DNA from: an uncultured Maribacter sp.
GTDB taxonomy: Bacteria; Bacteroidota; Bacteroidia; Flavobacteriales; Flavobacteriaceae
Direction of reading: 5' to 3'
Assembly (NCBI RefSeq): GCF_947495965.1
Contig: NZ_CANMBB010000006.1
Coordinates: 151,764-215,763, forward strand
DNA length: 64,000 bases
Shown: in pieces, positions 54,260 to 63,984 of the stretch
Layout: each line of letters opens with the position of its first letter
Numbering within the stretch: position 1 is the stretch's first letter
Notes under the pieces: generated by a model
Told to the model about the DNA's origin: nothing
Database searches by the model: none
Seen by the model: only the letters and a program-made list of their open reading frames with translations
Translations under genes and position numbers: made by a program

Positions 54260-55252
54260 TTAATAGGCCCATTTTAAATAAATAGAACCCCAAGTAAAGC
54301 CACCTCCAAAAGCGGCAAATACAAGATTATCTCCTTTTTTTAGTTGTTTTTCGTAATCCCATAATAGCAGTGGTAATGTTCCAGAAGTAGTGTTTCCATA
54401 CTTTTGAATATTCATCATTACCTTACTTTCATCTAATCCCATTCTATTAGATGTTGCATCTATAATTCTTTTGTTTGCTTGGTGTGGCACTAACCAGTCT
54501 ACATCTTTATCACTTAAGTTATTACGCTTCATGATTTCTGCAGCTGCATCTGCCATATTAGATACTGCAAATTTAAATACAGTTCTTCCCTCTTGAAAAA
54601 TATAATGTTTTCTGTTTTTTACAGATTCTATAGTTGCTGGCATTAAAGATCCGCCACCTTCCATTCCTAAAAACTGTCTTCCTGTCCCGTCTGATCTTAA
54701 ATACTCATCTTGTAGACCAAAACCTTCGGTGTTTGGTTCCATAAGTACTGCTCCAGCTCCGTCTCCAAAAATAATACAAGTAGTTCTATCTTCGTAATCT
54801 AAAATAGAAGACATTTTATCTGCTCCAATAAGTAATACTTTTTTATATCTGCCAGATTCAATATAACTAGCTACTGTAGACAAGCCAAAAAGAAAGCTAG
54901 AACATGCTGCTAATAAATCATATGCAAAAGCATTACTTGCTCCTATTTCTGAAGCAACAAATGCTGCCGTTGAAGCAACCATATTATCAGGAGTTGCAGT
55001 TGCTACAACTACTAAATCTATTTCTTTTGGATCTACACTTTTCTTAGCAATTAAATCTTCAGCTGCTTTTATTGCTAGATAAGAAGTACCCTCTCCTTCA
55101 TCCTCTTTAAGAATTCTTCTTTCTTTAATACCAGTTCTAGTGGTAATCCACTCATCATTAGTATCTACAATTTCTTCCAACATTTTGTTGGTTAAAATAT
55201 GTTTAGGGACATAGCCCCCAACAGCAGTAATAGCTGCGGTAAGTTTATTCAT
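54260..55252 (-). CDS. fabH: Beta-ketoacyl-ACP synthase III
   Basis: A 330-residue thiolase-fold enzyme that starts fatty-acid chains by joining acetyl-CoA (or a branched acyl-CoA) to malonyl-ACP. The catalytic triad is visible: Cys in LLAACSSFLFGL, His in LVPHQANKRI and Asn in YGNTTSGTLPL. It is separated from rpmF by 238 bases with two hairpins, so it may have its own promoter or be made by readthrough. Confidence 0.97.
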   Translation of the reverse strand: MNKLTAAITAVGGYVPKHILTNKMLEEIVDTNDEWITTRTGIKERRILKEDEGEGTSYLAIKAAEDLIAKKSVDPKEIDLVVVATATPDNMVASTAAFVASEIGASNAFAYDLLAACSSFLFGLSTVASYIESGRYKKVLLIGADKMSSILDYEDRTTCIIFGDGAGAVLMEPNTEGFGLQDEYLRSDGTGRQFLGMEGGGSLMPATIESVKNRKHYIFQEGRTVFKFAVSNMADAAAEIMKRNNLSDKDVDWLVPHQANKRIIDATSNRMGLDESKVMMNIQKYGNTTSGTLPLLLWDYEKQLKKGDNLVFAAFGGGFTWGSIYLKWAY

Positions 55253-55369
55253 GTAGTAGTTGCTTTTGGGTAAAAAACTTCAAAAATGAATCAAAATCGT
55301 CGAAAAATAGTAATTTTTTGGGACTTTTTGATGAAAAACCGTCAATTTTTAACTTTTTTCTAAAAAAAG

Positions 55370-55388
55370 AATCCCTAGTCAGGGATTT
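55370..55388 (-). terminator. Hairpin between rpmF and fabH (second)
   Basis: AATCCCT-AGTC-AGGGATT is a seven-pair stem; read on the minus strand it is followed by a T-run. It backs up the hairpin at 55435, and together they limit readthrough from rpmF into fabH. Confidence 0.7.
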
Positions 55389-55434
55389 TAAATTTTAGTA
55401 CGAAAATAAAAGAATTTTATACCAAAAATGAAAT

Positions 55435-55474
55435 AAAAAAAACTCTCGCCATTATAACAATGAGAGAGTTTTTT
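55435..55474 (-). terminator. Terminator after rpmF (first)
   Basis: AAAAAACTCTC and GAGAGAGTTTTTT form a stem with a 14-16-base loop, a little past the rpmF stop. Confidence 0.75.
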
Positions 55475-55490
55475 AAATATGTCTTCCTAT

Positions 55491-55688
55491 TTAAGCTTCC
55501 GCTTCTACAGTTTTGTCAACTAAAACTTGACCTCTATAGTATAGTTTTCCTTCGTGCCAGTGTGCTCTATGGTATAAATGCATTTCACCAGTTGCTGAAT
55601 CTGTTGCCAAAGTAGGAGCTACAGCTTTGTAATGTGTTCTTCTTTTGTCTCTCCTTGTTTTGGAAATTTTTCTCTTTGGATGTGCCAT
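55491..55688 (-). CDS. rpmF: 50S ribosomal protein L32
   Basis: A 65-residue basic ribosomal protein starting [20 protein letters not shown], the family signature. It lacks the zinc-binding Cys set of some L32 forms. It lies six bases after the DUF177 gene, the usual pairing in bacteria. Confidence 0.98.
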   Translation of the reverse strand: MAHPKRKISKTRRDKRRTHYKAVAPTLATDSATGEMHLYHRAHWHEGKLYYRGQVLVDKTVEAEA

Positions 55689-55694
55689 TAGTAC

Positions 55695-56231
55695 TTATTT
55701 ATCCGTTAATAGTTTTTTTAATTCGTCCCATCTGGGATCACTTTCTTCTTTATTTTCTTTTTCTTCTTTTGCTTTAGGCTGAAGCTCTTCTAATTTATCT
55801 AAAGCCTCCGATTTTAATGTGCCATCTGCTATTCCAGGATGCACTCTTTTTTGAGGCACTGCTAAAACAAGCATTTCATAAACGTACTGAGCAATATTCA
55901 CTTCATATTCCCCATGAGGTAATATTAAAATTTCATCGTCTTCATTATTAAATGCTTCTCCAAACTTAACTATTAATTGCATATCAGAATCTACTGATTG
56001 ATTATAAGGTTCGTTTGTAGTATCGCAGTTAACATTTACGCTACCTGATGCTATAAAATCAAGCTCCATCATAGTGCTCGTTTTATTTAATAGTACAGTT
56101 AAATTAACATCTGCGCTATTAAATTCATCATATTCAAAAGATTCAAAGAACTCGTTTTTAATTACGTACTTAAACTCATGTTTCCCTTGCTTCAATCCTG
56201 AGAAAGGAATAGTAAACTCCTTTTGCTTCAT
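55695..56231 (-). CDS. YceD/DUF177-family protein
   Basis: About 178 residues. The family is known by its place just before rpmF and, in other bacteria, for a role in 23S rRNA accumulation. Features: beta-rich N-terminal half (EFTIPFSGLKQGKHEFKYVI) and the middle FIASGSVNVNCDTTNEPYNQ with one Cys. The C-terminal tail is acidic and lysine-rich. I use the ATG at 56231 (MKQKEFTIPF); a longer frame to 56261 has no sensible ribosome site. Confidence 0.88.
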   Translation of the reverse strand: MKQKEFTIPFSGLKQGKHEFKYVIKNEFFESFEYDEFNSADVNLTVLLNKTSTMMELDFIASGSVNVNCDTTNEPYNQSVDSDMQLIVKFGEAFNNEDDEILILPHGEYEVNIAQYVYEMLVLAVPQKRVHPGIADGTLKSEALDKLEELQPKAKEEKENKEESDPRWDELKKLLTDK

Positions 56232-56358
56232 CGTATAAACACTTAAATTTAGAACGCCCACCCAATTATAGGGGGGTGCAAAGATACTATTATTTTAATA
56301 ATACCCAATTTTTACTCATTAAAATTAAACAATAAATCATTGTGTTTTAATACAATAC

Positions 56359-57408
56359 TTATTTTCTAGTAATTTTTTGCTTTTTTAATGGGTTTGCTGT
56401 TAGCTCTAAATACTCTTCTCTATTTCTAAAAATATGTATTGCAGAAAACACTGCTTCCTTAAAAGAACTATGGTCTGCCTTACCTTTTCCTGCTATTTCA
56501 TAGGCAGTTCCATGGTCTGGAGAGGTTCTTACCTTGCTTAAACCTGCGGTATAATTTACACCTTTTCCAAAAGATAACGTTTTAAAAGGAATTAACCCTT
56601 GGTCATGATACGCCGCTAAAATAGCATCGAACTTTTTATACCCGTCTGACCCAAAAAAACTATCTGCAGCATAAGGACCGTAAACTAAATGTCCTTTATT
56701 TGCCAATTCTTTAATAACTGGCTTTAAAATTTTATCATCTTCTATGCCAATAACACCATTATCTCCGCTATGTGGATTTATTCCTAAAAGTGCAATCTTA
56801 GGCTTTGTAATTCCAAAGTCCATCTTTAAAGAATTCTCTATTACCTGAATCTTATCATTAATTAGTTTAGTAGTAATTGCAGCAGATACATCTTTAACGG
56901 CAACATGATCTGTTAAGAGACCAACTTTTAAATCATCGGTTACCATAAACATTAAACTCTGCCCGTTTAATTCCTTAGCCAAATAATCTGTATGTCCTGG
57001 AAAATTAAATTCTTTACTTTGTATGTTATTCTTATTAATAGGTGCAGTTACCAAAACATCTATCTTACCTTGTTTTAATGCTTCTACCGCCTTTTGTAGG
57101 GATCTAATAGCAAAATTACCCCCTTCTGGTGTTGCTTCTCCAAAATTTAACTTTGGAGTTTCTTTCCAAACATTTACCACATTAAATTTACCATCTAAAG
57201 CTTTAGACGCATCTGGTACACCGTTATAATTAATTGGTATTTTTAAATGATTTTTTTGTTGTGATATTGTTTTGTTTGATGCAAAAACAATTGGGGTACA
57301 AAAATCTAGCATTCTAGAGTCTGCAAAAGTTTTTAAAACAACTTCGCAACCTATACCGTTTAAATCTCCTATAGATATACCTAATTTAATTTTCGCTTTT
57401 TCCTGCAT
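56359..57408 (-). CDS. pdxA: 4-hydroxythreonine-4-phosphate dehydrogenase
   Basis: About 349 residues. PdxA oxidises 4-phosphohydroxy-L-threonine in the DXP-dependent pyridoxal phosphate pathway. Visible blocks are LGISIGDLNGIGCEVVLKTF, TAPINKNNIQ, FPGHTDYLA with a metal His, NPHSGDNGVIG, and the C-terminal AAYHDQGLIPFKTLSF. I use the ATG at 57408 (MQEKAKIKLG); the frame continues to 57444 but without the family. It is divergent from ribE across 58 bases. Confidence 0.95.
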   Translation of the reverse strand: MQEKAKIKLGISIGDLNGIGCEVVLKTFADSRMLDFCTPIVFASNKTISQQKNHLKIPINYNGVPDASKALDGKFNVVNVWKETPKLNFGEATPEGGNFAIRSLQKAVEALKQGKIDVLVTAPINKNNIQSKEFNFPGHTDYLAKELNGQSLMFMVTDDLKVGLLTDHVAVKDVSAAITTKLINDKIQVIENSLKMDFGITKPKIALLGINPHSGDNGVIGIEDDKILKPVIKELANKGHLVYGPYAADSFFGSDGYKKFDAILAAYHDQGLIPFKTLSFGKGVNYTAGLSKVRTSPDHGTAYEIAGKGKADHSSFKEAVFSAIHIFRNREEYLELTANPLKKQKITRK

Positions 57409-57466
57409 TATATCTTTACCTTTGTATCTAAATATATTGCGCAAAATTACTTAAATAAAACGACAC

Positions 57467-58057
57467 ATGTTTACAGGAATAATTGAAACACTAGGACAAA
57501 TTACTAATTTAGAGAAAGAAGGAAGTAATTTGCATATTACAGTTGTATCTAACATTACTTCGGAATTAAAAATTGATCAGAGTGTTGCTCATAATGGCGT
57601 GTGTTTAACTGTTGTTACCATAAAAGACAAAGAATATACCGTTACAGCTATAGAGGAAACTTTAAAAAAAACAAGCTTAAATAACCTAGCTGTTGGAGAA
57701 AAAGTAAATCTAGAACGTGCCATGATTTTAGGTTCTAGGTTAGATGGTCACATAGTTCAAGGGCATGTAGACCAAACAGGTATATGTACTTCTATCTCCG
57801 AAAAAGATGGTAGTTGGTTTTTTTCTTTTGAATATGATGCCACTTTAAACAACCCAACTATAGAAAAAGGTTCTATTACTATTGATGGTACAAGTTTAAC
57901 TGTAGTAAATTCTGGTAAAAACACCTTTAGCGTAGCTATTATTCCTTATACGTATGAACATACCCGTTTTGGTTCCTATAAAGTAGGAACTGTAGTTAAT
58001 TTAGAATTTGATGTTATTGGTAAATATGTTTCTAAATTAATGGCAAACAGAGGGTAA
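57467..58057 (+). CDS. ribE: Riboflavin synthase, alpha subunit
   Basis: A 196-residue lumazine-binding enzyme made of two similar beta-barrels (MFTGIIETLGQITNL and, from about residue 98, LDGHIVQGHVDQTGICTSIS). It dismutates 6,7-dimethyl-8-ribityllumazine into riboflavin. A Bacteroidota-like TACCTTTG box lies near 57417-57424. It is convergent with the following symporter gene: the two stops are adjacent with no gap. Confidence 0.97.
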   Translation: MFTGIIETLGQITNLEKEGSNLHITVVSNITSELKIDQSVAHNGVCLTVVTIKDKEYTVTAIEETLKKTSLNNLAVGEKVNLERAMILGSRLDGHIVQGHVDQTGICTSISEKDGSWFFSFEYDATLNNPTIEKGSITIDGTSLTVVNSGKNTFSVAIIPYTYEHTRFGSYKVGTVVNLEFDVIGKYVSKLMANRG

Positions 58058-59869
58058 TTACAAAATATCTTCTTTAAGAGCTTTCCATAATTTTATAAGC
58101 ACTAAGGCAGAAACAATTGCAATACCTGTTAAGGTTAGCGCCAAAGTTGTTTTACCATATATCCAATATCCTGTAGCAAACATACATGAATAAATAAGTG
58201 TACAACCCACAATCATTGCATATATACCCTTGGGCACACTCCACTTTTCATGATTGTTTTTAATAGATATATTGTTTTCTGATGCTTTAGCTACTACACT
58301 ATTCCAACCTGGACCGCCTGGTTGTATTTTTTTATAAAAATTTTGTAAAACTTCTGGAGATTCTGGTTGTGTCATAAAAGTAGCTGCCAGCCATATAATG
58401 GTGGTTATTAATACAACAAATGGATACTCCATCCAATCTGAGAAAACACCTGTTTCTATAGCAAATAAGAAATCGCCAATAGGCGTAAATTTTAAAATAA
58501 TAGCTATTAAACCCGAGGCAAACATTGCGGTAATTTCGCTCCAAGCGTTTATACGCCACCAAAACCATCGTAAAATAAATATAAGTCCAGTACCTGCTCC
58601 AAAGGTTAAAAGAACATCAAAAAGTTGTAGTGCATTTTGCAGAAGTAACGCTAAGCCTGCACTTAATATCATTAAAAAAACTGTTGATAATCTACCAATT
58701 GCTACTAACTTTTTTTCTGATGCATTTGGGTTAATTTGTTGTTTATAAAAATCGAAAACAATATAGGAAGAACCCCAATTTAATTGTGTAGAGATTGTAC
58801 TCATATATGCAGCAATTAAAGAGGCTAACACTAACCCTAAAAGTCCGCTTGGAAGCTTCGTAAGCATTGCAGAGTACGCTAAATCATGCCCTAATTTGTC
58901 TTCAGAAATAGTAGGAAAAGCTTCTTGTATACTAGCAATATCTGGAAATACAACTAAAGATGCTAATGCCACCAAAATCCATGGCCAAGGTCTTAAAGCA
59001 TAATGCATAATATTAAAAAAGAACGTTGCGCCAATGGCATGGTTTTCATCTTTTGCAGCTAACATTCTTTGGGCTATATACCCACCACCACCAGGCTCTG
59101 AACCAGGATACCATGAACTCCACCATTGTACAGCTAAAGGAATAATAAATAATGTTATAAGTGCTTTTTTATTACTAAAGTCTGGTAAAATAGATAGTTT
59201 ATTACTAACATTTTCATTAGCCATTAAGGCTTTTATACCACCAACTTCTGGAATATTTACAAGAAAATACGCAGCACCAATAGAACCTGCCATTGCTACA
59301 AAGAATAACAAAAAATCAGTATACACAACACCTTTAAAACCACCTAAAGCACTAAAAATAACGGTTATTACTCCTCCACAAATAACGGTTTGCCAAGGTT
59401 CTAAACCAAGCATTATGCTTCCAATTTTTATAGCAGCAAGTGTTACTCCTGCCATAGTAATTACATTAAAGAAAACTCCTAAATAAACCGCTCTAAATTT
59501 TCGTAAAAAACTAGCAGGATTACCTCCATAACGTAATTCATAAAACTCTAAATCTGTTTTTACATTAGATTTTCTCCATAACTTAGCATATACAAATACA
59601 GTCAATAATCCTGTAATTAAAAATGCCCACCATACCCAATTACCAGAAACACCATTGGTTCTAACAATATCTGTTACTAAATTGGGGGTGTCTGTAGAAA
59701 AAGTAGTTGCAACCATAGAAAGGCCTAAAAGCCACCAAGGCATTGTTCTCCCCGATAAAAAAAACTCCGATGAATCCTTTCCAGATTTCTTAGAAACAAA
59801 AAAACCTACCCCTAAAACAATTAAAAAAAACCCAATTATAAGCGTATAATCTAATGCACTTAAATTCAT
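58058..59869 (-). CDS. Sodium:solute symporter, second
   Basis: A 603-residue inner-membrane protein of the SSS family with about 13-15 helices (VSKKSGKDSSEFFLSGRTMP, PWWLLGLSMVATTFSTDTPN near the start, and LASLIAAYMSTISTQLNWGS in the middle). It is longer than the symporter at 37702 because of extra C-terminal helices. The substrate is unknown. Its start is nine bases from the start of the divergent TauE/SafE gene's open frame. Confidence 0.92.
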   Translation of the reverse strand: MNLSALDYTLIIGFFLIVLGVGFFVSKKSGKDSSEFFLSGRTMPWWLLGLSMVATTFSTDTPNLVTDIVRTNGVSGNWVWWAFLITGLLTVFVYAKLWRKSNVKTDLEFYELRYGGNPASFLRKFRAVYLGVFFNVITMAGVTLAAIKIGSIMLGLEPWQTVICGGVITVIFSALGGFKGVVYTDFLLFFVAMAGSIGAAYFLVNIPEVGGIKALMANENVSNKLSILPDFSNKKALITLFIIPLAVQWWSSWYPGSEPGGGGYIAQRMLAAKDENHAIGATFFFNIMHYALRPWPWILVALASLVVFPDIASIQEAFPTISEDKLGHDLAYSAMLTKLPSGLLGLVLASLIAAYMSTISTQLNWGSSYIVFDFYKQQINPNASEKKLVAIGRLSTVFLMILSAGLALLLQNALQLFDVLLTFGAGTGLIFILRWFWWRINAWSEITAMFASGLIAIILKFTPIGDFLFAIETGVFSDWMEYPFVVLITTIIWLAATFMTQPESPEVLQNFYKKIQPGGPGWNSVVAKASENNISIKNNHEKWSVPKGIYAMIVGCTLIYSCMFATGYWIYGKTTLALTLTGIAIVSALVLIKLWKALKEDIL

Positions 59870-59944
59870 ATACTATTTTTGATTGGTTTTAAAGGTATTA
59901 TATTTTTATATATACTTTTACTCATTCTTATATATTCATATTAT

Positions 59945-60700
59945 ATGTTATCATTACTTTCTTTAGAATTAACAAATATGCAATGGTTTTTGGCTTTACT
60001 GTCTGCCTTTATCATTGGTGTTTCTAAGTCCGGTATTAAAGGCATAGCAATATTAATAGTTACATTAATGGCTCTTGCTTTTGGAGCAAAAGAATCTACT
60101 GGTTTAATTGTCCCGTTACTTATAGTTGGAGATATTTTTGCGGTTATTTATTATAACAGACATGCCCAATGGAAATATATAGTACGCTTTTTACCTTGGA
60201 TGATGCTAGGCGTACTAATTGGTGTTTTTATTGGAAAAGACTTAGATGAGTTAACCTTTAAAAATAGTATGGCTATTGTTATTCTAGGTAGTGTTATAAT
60301 GATGTATTGGTGGGATCGCAAAAAGTCTAAAAATGTACCTACGCATTGGGCTTTTGCGGGTAGTATGGGTTTAATGGCAGGAATTACAACAATGATAGGT
60401 AACTTAGCTGGAGCTTTTAGTAATATCTTTTTTTTAGCAATGCGTTTACCAAAAAATGAATTCATTGGTACTGCAGCATGGTTGTTTTTTATTATCAATA
60501 TTTTTAAACTTCCATTTCATGTTTTTGTGTGGAAGACCATTACTTTAGATTCTTTTATTTTAAACTTAAAATTAATTCCAGGTATACTTCTTGGTTTATT
60601 CTTTGGAGTCTTTTTAGTTACTAAAATTAAGGAGGGGTTTTATAGAAAAATGATTTTATTTTTAACTGCTTTAGGTGCCCTTTTAATTTTATTTAAATAA
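59945..60700 (+). CDS. TauE/SafE-family permease
   Basis: About 251 residues with seven or eight hydrophobic helices and the family feel of sulphite/anion exporters (AFIIGVSKSGIKGIAILIVT, GLMAGITTMIGNLAGAFSNI). The frame is open from a TTG at 59879, but I prefer the ATG at 59945 because the extra 22 residues are hydrophobic filler; the ATG at 59978 is also possible. The substrate is unknown, and members export sulphur oxyanions. It precedes a secreted GH2 enzyme by 281 bases in which I see no further gene. Confidence 0.85.
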   Translation: MLSLLSLELTNMQWFLALLSAFIIGVSKSGIKGIAILIVTLMALAFGAKESTGLIVPLLIVGDIFAVIYYNRHAQWKYIVRFLPWMMLGVLIGVFIGKDLDELTFKNSMAIVILGSVIMMYWWDRKKSKNVPTHWAFAGSMGLMAGITTMIGNLAGAFSNIFFLAMRLPKNEFIGTAAWLFFIINIFKLPFHVFVWKTITLDSFILNLKLIPGILLGLFFGVFLVTKIKEGFYRKMILFLTALGALLILFK

Positions 60701-60981
60701 TTATTATAAAATATATAACGTCTAAATAGTAAGTTACAATTGCTTCATACAAAGCCTTAAATAAAACTACTAGCATAAAATATACTATAATAACTATATT
60801 CAAAAATTTATAGAATATTGGAATTTAAAAAATACTATAAGTAACCTCTTTTAGTATTAAAAATTAGTGCACATATTTCTTATGTTTAAAAATGGATAAC
60901 ATATGATCCTATTTAAACGTAAATGAATATCACCTCAACTTGTTTTCTTAATTTGTAGTCATTCATTCAAAACTCTATAGT

Positions 60982-63906
60982 ATGAAAAGAATTGTATTAC
61001 TGTTATTGTTTATAAGTCTATTCGCTTTTCAAAAAATAAATAGTCAAAATTTACCGTATGGTTTTCCAAATACGGACCGAACAAAAATGAGCCTTAATCA
61101 AGGGTGGAAATTTCACTTAGGAAATCCGGAAGCTAAAAACTTTACAAAGGAATTAAAGGATTCTAATTGGCAAAACGTAAATGTTCCTCACACCCTAGAA
61201 CTTACCTCTTTAGCTTTAGATGGTTTAGAGGATGAAAAAACACAACTCGTTTTTCATAGAAAAGTTGGTTGGTATCGTAAAAATATATCTGTAGGCAACT
61301 CTAACAAAAAAGTGTTTTTAGAGTTTGAAGGAGCACACCAAGTAACCAATTTGTGGGTAAATGGTAAACATGTAGGGCAACATGCTGTAGGTGGTTATAC
61401 TCCTTTTCATTTTGATATTACCAATTTTGTAACCAAAGGGCAAGAAAACCAAATAACTCTTTTGGTAGACAACAGAAGAAACGAAATGATTCCGCCAGAC
61501 CCAGGACCTTTTGATTATGTAAAGTTTAGTGGCTTATATAGAGATGTATATTTGGTAGAAACAAACCCTGTTCACGTAACTTTTAACTGGGAGACCTTAA
61601 ACTCGGGGGTGCATATAACCACACCAACCATAGATCCTGTTAATAAAAACGCTACCATTAATATTAAAACAGCAGTTAAAAACGAAAATAAAGAAAAAGT
61701 AAACTGTGAAATAGTTACCCGCATCTTAAACAAAGAAGGAATTTCTGTTTTACGTTTAGTAGATACATCTACCATAAAACCCCAAGAAGAATATCAATTT
61801 AACCAAATAGGTAGTTTAGAAGATAATGTACACTTTTGGGGAATAGATACCCCTTATTTATATCGTGTAAATAGTGTTATAAAAATTGATGGTAAAGAAA
61901 TAGACTTTGTAGAAACTAAAATTGGACTTCGAAAATTTGAACAAGACCCTGTTCGTGGCTTTCTATTAAATAACGAACCAATAGAGCTTATTGGAGCAAA
62001 CAGACACCAACAGTATCCCTATTTAGGAGATGCCGTACCAAATTCGTTACACTATAAAGACATGTTACAGTTTAAAGAATATGGTTTTAATATTATGCGT
62101 ACTGCACATTACCCGCAAGACAATGCTTTAATAGAAGCTTGTGATGAACTTGGTATTTTAGTATATGAAGAGGCTCCTACGTGGATCTCTATATCGGACA
62201 AAGACGAATGGTGGAATAACCTAGAAAAATCTGCCAGAACTATGATTCGTAACCATAGAAATCATGCTTCTATAATTATGTGGGGAGCCGGAGTAAATCA
62301 TAGAGGTTATGTGCCACGTGTTCATAACACCATAAAACAAGAAGATCCTACAAGGCTTACTGCTTCTCAAGGGGCTAGATGGACAGGTTGGCAAACTTCT
62401 GGTTTAACCGATGTAAATGCGAACATGTTATACGGCCCTTTTATTTGGGACCGTTCCGAACCTATGTTTGCTATGGAAGGTAGAAAAGGCCCTGCTGCAG
62501 TAGCACCGTTTAAAAATGACCCTTTAATGACTGGTTTAATTTCATGGACTGCACATGCTTATTACACCTTTCATCCTACACATGATAAGGCTAAAGATAA
62601 AATAGACCGCACCCGTAGCGGAATGATGACTATTTTTAGATATCCACGCCCTGAGTTAGAATGGTACAAAGCGGAAATGCTAAAAACTCCGTTTGTAAAT
62701 ATTCTAGAAGAATGGCAACCAGAAACTAAAGAAATTACTGTTTACAGTAATGCAAATGCGGTAGAACTTTTATTAAACGGTAAATTATTAGAAAAAGCAA
62801 CCCCAAGTAAAGACACTATTTATGACGGTTTAGAACATGCTCCTTTTCATTTTAAAAATATAAAATATGCTCCTGGAAAGTTAACTGCCAAGGCTTTATT
62901 TACTAATGGAAGCATTCTTGAAACCTCAAAACAAAATGCTGGAAAACCCTATGCTATTACTCTAAAATTAGATACAGAAGGACGACAATTTAAGGCAGAT
63001 GGTTCTGATATTTTAATGGCTTACGCCACCGTTGTAGATAAAAACGGAACCACAGTTCCTAACACAAAGCACATAATAAAATTTGCGGTTAAAGGAGATG
63101 CCTCAGTTATTGGAGATAAAGCTACTATAAATGCTAACCCTATGTTTACAGAATATGGTGTTGCCCCTGCCTTAATTAGAGCAGGAAATACGGTTGGCAA
63201 AATAACAATTACCGCAAAAGCTAAAGGGTTAAAATCGGCCAGCGCTAGTACTAATCTAGTTTCTTTTAGTACTAATACCCTTATTAATAATGCTACTGCT
63301 ATCTATGATTTTACCAAAGAGAGAGTAGATTTAGGTGCTAGCGACCAACTTTTACAATTTAACTGGAATCCTTGGTACGGTTCAGACGAAGCTAATAATA
63401 GTTATTCTTTTAAGTCATTCAAAGGTACTACTGCAACTATAGAAAAAGGTTCTGCAAATGGTATTAACCGTTGGTTAGGAGAAATGAATGTTATTGGTAA
63501 ATATGGCTACGCCTATGGCGATGGTGTAATTGCTATAGATGATAAAGGAGTAAACTTAGTTTTTAAAAACCTTCCTAAAGGAACTTATAAACTTAAAACG
63601 TGGCACCATGCTCCAAGTAGTAATTCAGACCTAATGGATCCTAACAAGGATAAATTAAAGTCTGCTACCATTCATAAATTACCTTATGAAAATAATGTAA
63701 TAATATATTCTGATGCGCTTATTGGTGATAAAACACTTACCGCAAAGATAACTTCTGGTAAAGAAATGCAATGGGAAGCTCCAGGAACAGGAGAAGTAAT
63801 TTTTACATCAGATGGAAACAAGCCAGTAAAAATTAATTTTAATGGTAAAGGAAATAAGGGTGTTTGGTTAAATGCTTTTGAGCTAATTGAGTGGGGAGCG
63901 TTTTAG
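60982..63906 (+). CDS. Secreted GH2-family glycoside hydrolase, acid/base Glu apparently replaced
   Basis: A 974-residue exported protein. Signal peptide (residues 1-21), then GH2 sugar-binding (about 35-190, WYRKNISV, GGYTPFHFDITNF), immunoglobulin-like and catalytic domains: RGFLLNNEPIELIGANRHQQ, FNIMRTAHYPQD, LVYEEAPTW, and Glu499 in MFAMEGRK as probable nucleophile. The acid/base motif, normally N-E after W-(S/G)-x-G, reads MWGAGVNHRG, with His440 where Glu is expected. A DUF4982-like and beta-sandwich region follow (about 580-800), then an extra C-terminal domain (about 808-974), perhaps malectin-like or carbohydrate-binding. There is no T9SS tail. It could be a beta-galactosidase-like enzyme with altered catalysis or specificity. 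Confidence 0.85.
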   Translation: MKRIVLLLLFISLFAFQKINSQNLPYGFPNTDRTKMSLNQGWKFHLGNPEAKNFTKELKDSNWQNVNVPHTLELTSLALDGLEDEKTQLVFHRKVGWYRKNISVGNSNKKVFLEFEGAHQVTNLWVNGKHVGQHAVGGYTPFHFDITNFVTKGQENQITLLVDNRRNEMIPPDPGPFDYVKFSGLYRDVYLVETNPVHVTFNWETLNSGVHITTPTIDPVNKNATINIKTAVKNENKEKVNCEIVTRILNKEGISVLRLVDTSTIKPQEEYQFNQIGSLEDNVHFWGIDTPYLYRVNSVIKIDGKEIDFVETKIGLRKFEQDPVRGFLLNNEPIELIGANRHQQYPYLGDAVPNSLHYKDMLQFKEYGFNIMRTAHYPQDNALIEACDELGILVYEEAPTWISISDKDEWWNNLEKSARTMIRNHRNHASIIMWGAGVNHRGYVPRVHNTIKQEDPTRLTASQGARWTGWQTSGLTDVNANMLYGPFIWDRSEPMFAMEGRKGPAAVAPFKNDPLMTGLISWTAHAYYTFHPTHDKAKDKIDRTRSGMMTIFRYPRPELEWYKAEMLKTPFVNILEEWQPETKEITVYSNANAVELLLNGKLLEKATPSKDTIYDGLEHAPFHFKNIKYAPGKLTAKALFTNGSILETSKQNAGKPYAITLKLDTEGRQFKADGSDILMAYATVVDKNGTTVPNTKHIIKFAVKGDASVIGDKATINANPMFTEYGVAPALIRAGNTVGKITITAKAKGLKSASASTNLVSFSTNTLINNATAIYDFTKERVDLGASDQLLQFNWNPWYGSDEANNSYSFKSFKGTTATIEKGSANGINRWLGEMNVIGKYGYAYGDGVIAIDDKGVNLVFKNLPKGTYKLKTWHHAPSSNSDLMDPNKDKLKSATIHKLPYENNVIIYSDALIGDKTLTAKITSGKEMQWEAPGTGEVIFTSDGNKPVKINFNGKGNKGVWLNAFELIEWGAF

Positions 63907-63984
63907 AATTATCTACAAAATCTTGTCCAGTCCTAAATAACCGATACAGATTATTAAAGGATTAAATTTATTACTTAAAGTTCA

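Noticed and set aside
59034..59486. 150-codon frame opposite the second symporter
   Set aside because: Antisense to a clear transmembrane protein; composition follows the reverse of hydrophobic codons.
60701..60981. Hidden gene or RNA between the TauE/SafE and GH2 genes
   Set aside because: AT-rich stretch with no frame, stem or repeat that I can support; it presumably holds the GH2 promoter.
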